Source: Candidatus Luteimonas excrementigallinarum (lineage in GTDB: Bacteria; Pseudomonadota; Gammaproteobacteria; Xanthomonadales; Xanthomonadaceae). Taken from it: a stretch of 5,280 nucleotides of DNA. The DNA is taken from contig DXCY01000167.1 in NCBI GenBank assembly GCA_019115725.1, positions 1 to 5,280 of the forward strand. Reading direction: 5' to 3'. Positions 4,967-5,280 of this stretch are shown piece after piece; the first letter of the stretch is position 1, and each line of letters starts with the position of its first letter. The notes under the pieces are model-generated. The model was not told the DNA's origin. It did not search any database and saw nothing but the letters and a program-made list of their open reading frames with translations. A program made the translations under genes and the position numbers.

Positions 4967-5280
4967 ATGGCAGATGTGGCCCGCGTGCGCGCGCAATCGA
5001 CCGCGACCGATTACATCGTTGAACTGAGCAACCCGGCCGGCCACCGCTGGCAGGCCGATGAGCCGGAGGCGCTGGGCGGCGGCGACACCGCGCCGGACCC
5101 GATGCAGCTGACCCTGTCCGCGCTGGGCGCGTGCACCGCGATCACCCTGAAGATGTACGCCGCGCGCAAGCAGTGGCCGCTGGACGACGTGCTGGTGGAC
5201 CTGGCGCTCAACCCCGACGGCAAGCCGGGCGCCGGCAACGATATCCATCGCCGGCTGACGTTCAAGGGCGATCTGGACGA
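4967..5280 (+). CDS. OsmC-family protein, N-terminal part, 3' end outside window
   Basis: The visible 104 codons encode the first two thirds of an OsmC-like protein (family length is about 135-145 residues). OsmC-fold proteins are cytosolic dimers; the well-studied OsmC and Ohr members reduce organic hydroperoxides with a pair of cysteines. Here WQADEPEALGGGDTAPDP (28-45) and LTLSALGACTAITLKMYAARK (48-68) are the core family motifs, with Cys56 at the place of the reactive thiol. QWPLDDVLVDLALN (69-82) is the following beta strand. The second cysteine would lie beyond the window, so peroxidase activity cannot be judged. The DEP...GG.D.AP pattern is closer to the YhfA-like branch than to Ohr, from memory. 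The start is fixed by AGGAGG at 4956-4961. The gene is divergent from the ykgJ-like gene and may head a transcript going right. Confidence 0.92.
   Translation, partial: MADVARVRAQSTATDYIVELSNPAGHRWQADEPEALGGGDTAPDPMQLTLSALGACTAITLKMYAARKQWPLDDVLVDLALNPDGKPGAGNDIHRRLTFKGDLD

Overview
This is a high-GC bacterial window. The protein sequences (OleA in particular, recalled as very close to the 338-residue Xanthomonas campestris enzyme) point to a gamma-proteobacterium of the Xanthomonadaceae (Xanthomonas, Stenotrophomonas, Lysobacter, Luteimonas and relatives). The genus cannot be fixed from this window.

Layout, left to right. (1) 1-944 (+): the C-terminal ~313 residues of an M16 (insulinase/PqqL-like) zinc peptidase, cut by the window edge and followed by a strong hairpin at 961-994. 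(2) 1076-1387 (+): a small lipoprotein of the DUF4156 type. (3) 1519-2535 (+): oleA, the acyl-CoA condensing enzyme that starts long-chain olefin synthesis, followed by a terminator-like hairpin with a T-rich tail (2565-2588). (4) 2643-3422 (+): a YfcA-like TSUP (TauE/SafE) membrane transporter. (5) 3504-4427 (+): oleB, the alpha/beta-hydrolase that decarboxylates the beta-lactone in the last olefin step. (6) 4438-4863 (-): a YkgJ-type zinc/iron-chelating cysteine-cluster protein, convergent with oleB. (7) 4967-5280 (+): the first 104 codons of an OsmC-family protein, divergent from the ykgJ-like gene and cut by the right edge.

How the genes fit together. OleA joins two fatty acyl-CoAs head to head into a beta-keto acid. 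In the known pathway OleD reduces it, OleC closes it to a beta-lactone, and OleB releases CO2 to give a cis-alkene. oleA and oleB are here, but oleC and oleD are not; they may lie to the right. A transporter gene sits between oleA and oleB, and the gaps (107 and 81 nt) plus a hairpin suggest oleA and oleB are not one tightly coupled transcript. The two genes on the right, a Cys-cluster protein and an OsmC-type thiol protein, look like metal or redox housekeeping genes with no evident link to olefin synthesis.

I see no RNA gene, mobile element, CRISPR array or long repeat. Nothing clearly amounts to a new system. The points most worth a second look are the transporter inside the ole locus and a perfect inverted repeat containing the stop codons of both oleB and the convergent ykgJ-like gene.
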